Shown: piece after piece, positions 63,703 through 64,000 of the stretch | How positions within the stretch are numbered: position 1 is the stretch's first letter | Layout: every line of letters starts with the position of its first letter | Assembly (NCBI GenBank): GCA_049611805.1 | Contig: JBMZAX010000002.1 | Location: 62,001 to 126,000 of the forward strand | Length of the DNA: 64,000 bases | Direction of reading: 5' to 3' | Origin: UBA7378 sp049611805 | GTDB lineage: Bacteria > Pseudomonadota > Alphaproteobacteria > RS24 | Made by a program: the position numbers and the translations under genes | Notes under the pieces: model-generated | What the model was told of the DNA's origin: nothing | The model's input: only the letters and a program-made list of their open reading frames with translations | Databases searched by the model: none

Positions 63703-64000
63703 ATGTTTTGTTTGATTTGCATGGATCGACCCGAAAGTCAGGATTTGCGTCTGGCAAACCGGCCCGACCATCTGGCCTATGTGCGGGAAAATCCGGGGGT
63801 TATCGTGGCCGGTCCGTTTCTGGGCGAGGATGGCGCGACCATGATCGGCTCGCTGATTGTACTGGACGTCAAAACGCGCGCCGAGGCCGAAAACTGGGCG
63901 CGCAACGACCCCTATGCCAAGGCCGGATTGTTCGACCGTGTGGAAATTCACCCATGGAAGCATCTGATCGGCGGGCTGGAAAACCCGCAGGCAACCGGCT
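63703..64000 (+). CDS. YciI-like protein (3' end beyond window)
   Basis: The frame opens at ATG 63703 (MFCLICMDRPESQDLRLANR) and is still open at the last base, giving 99 codons. DHLAYVRENPGVIVAGPFLG and ARNDPYAKAGLFDRVEIHPW match the YCII ferredoxin-like fold: a His-Asp pair and a conserved DPY(A/Y)KAGLF. YciI proteins are small cytosolic proteins of uncertain function. The SD is weak (TTGGAGAG, about 8 bases upstream). In alphaproteobacteria a YCII gene after gpsA is common. Confidence 0.88.
   Translation, partial: MFCLICMDRPESQDLRLANRPDHLAYVRENPGVIVAGPFLGEDGATMIGSLIVLDVKTRAEAENWARNDPYAKAGLFDRVEIHPWKHLIGGLENPQATG

Overview
This window is chromosomal DNA of an alphaproteobacterium. The evidence is a GC-rich sequence with strong third-position bias, the order ffh-rpsP-rimM-trmD-rplS-leuC, a System I cytochrome c maturation cluster (ccmABCDG), hemC-hemD-(mitofilin-like)-hemY divergent from tsaD, a DUF2794 protein, and a DUF1302/DUF1329 envelope cluster. 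The genus cannot be fixed from sequence alone; a marine, lipid- or hydrocarbon-using Hyphomicrobiales or Parvibaculales-like organism would fit. I saw no insertion sequence, prophage, integrase or CRISPR array.

Layout. 1-5.2 kb: SRP protein Ffh, ribosomal proteins S16 and L19, tRNA and ribosome maturation factors and leuC, all leftward. 5.4-9.2 kb: dapF-mtaB-ftsY-yciB, rightward, the first three coupled by ATGA overlaps. 9.2-13.8 kb: DUF2332, NUDIX and ccmGDCBA, leftward, including a 46-residue ccmD. 13.9-16.6 kb: acnA. 16.6-21.3 kb: a gliding-type ABC exporter operon (ATPase, permease, GldG-like, DUF4340). 21.5-22.7 kb: DUF2794 and a Bax-inhibitor-1 protein, convergent on a shared terminator. 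22.8-28.7 kb: the ybbA/ybbP-like ABC pair divergent from a tesA-type esterase, then an aldo/keto reductase, a pterin dehydratase and DUF4864. 28.8-39.4 kb: mixed metabolism and regulation (SDR, EamA exporter, quinone oxidoreductase, ECF sigma factor, IalB, rlmN, csp, argG, folD, yggT, an HD-domain protein, a VOC protein, an acyltransferase). 39.5-51.0 kb: accessory lipid/envelope region (phosphotransferase, CrtC-like protein, SDR, crotonase, a truncated DUF1329 copy, a YCF48-like protein, two intact DUF1329 proteins, DUF1302). 51.3 kb: tRNA-Thr(CGT). 51.4-55.8 kb: a small catabolic operon (FAH-family hydratase, ThDP enzyme, PhyH dioxygenase) with a divergent TetR. 55.8-61.2 kb: heme biosynthesis and tsaD. 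61.2-64 kb: a small structured transcript, a TetR regulator, gpsA and a partial YciI gene.

Most notable observation. On the minus strand at 61.18-61.51 kb I see a self-contained, apparently undescribed transcription unit. It has a promoter (TTGTTT, 17 bp, TATATT), a 40-codon hydrophobic ORF, a CUCCUCCC stretch and then three consecutive hairpins whose loops all contain CCCUCC, the anti-Shine-Dalgarno sequence. The last hairpin is also a canonical intrinsic terminator. A second hairpin with a CUCCUCCC loop lies at 21.32-21.37 kb. The organisation recalls alphaproteobacterial anti-SD small RNAs (the CcsR / cuckoo RNA type, one set of which is processed from the 3' part of a small-protein mRNA). 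Two leaders in this window, DUF1302 and the PhyH dioxygenase, have 10-nt and 9-nt perfect complementarity to it. These functional links are inference.
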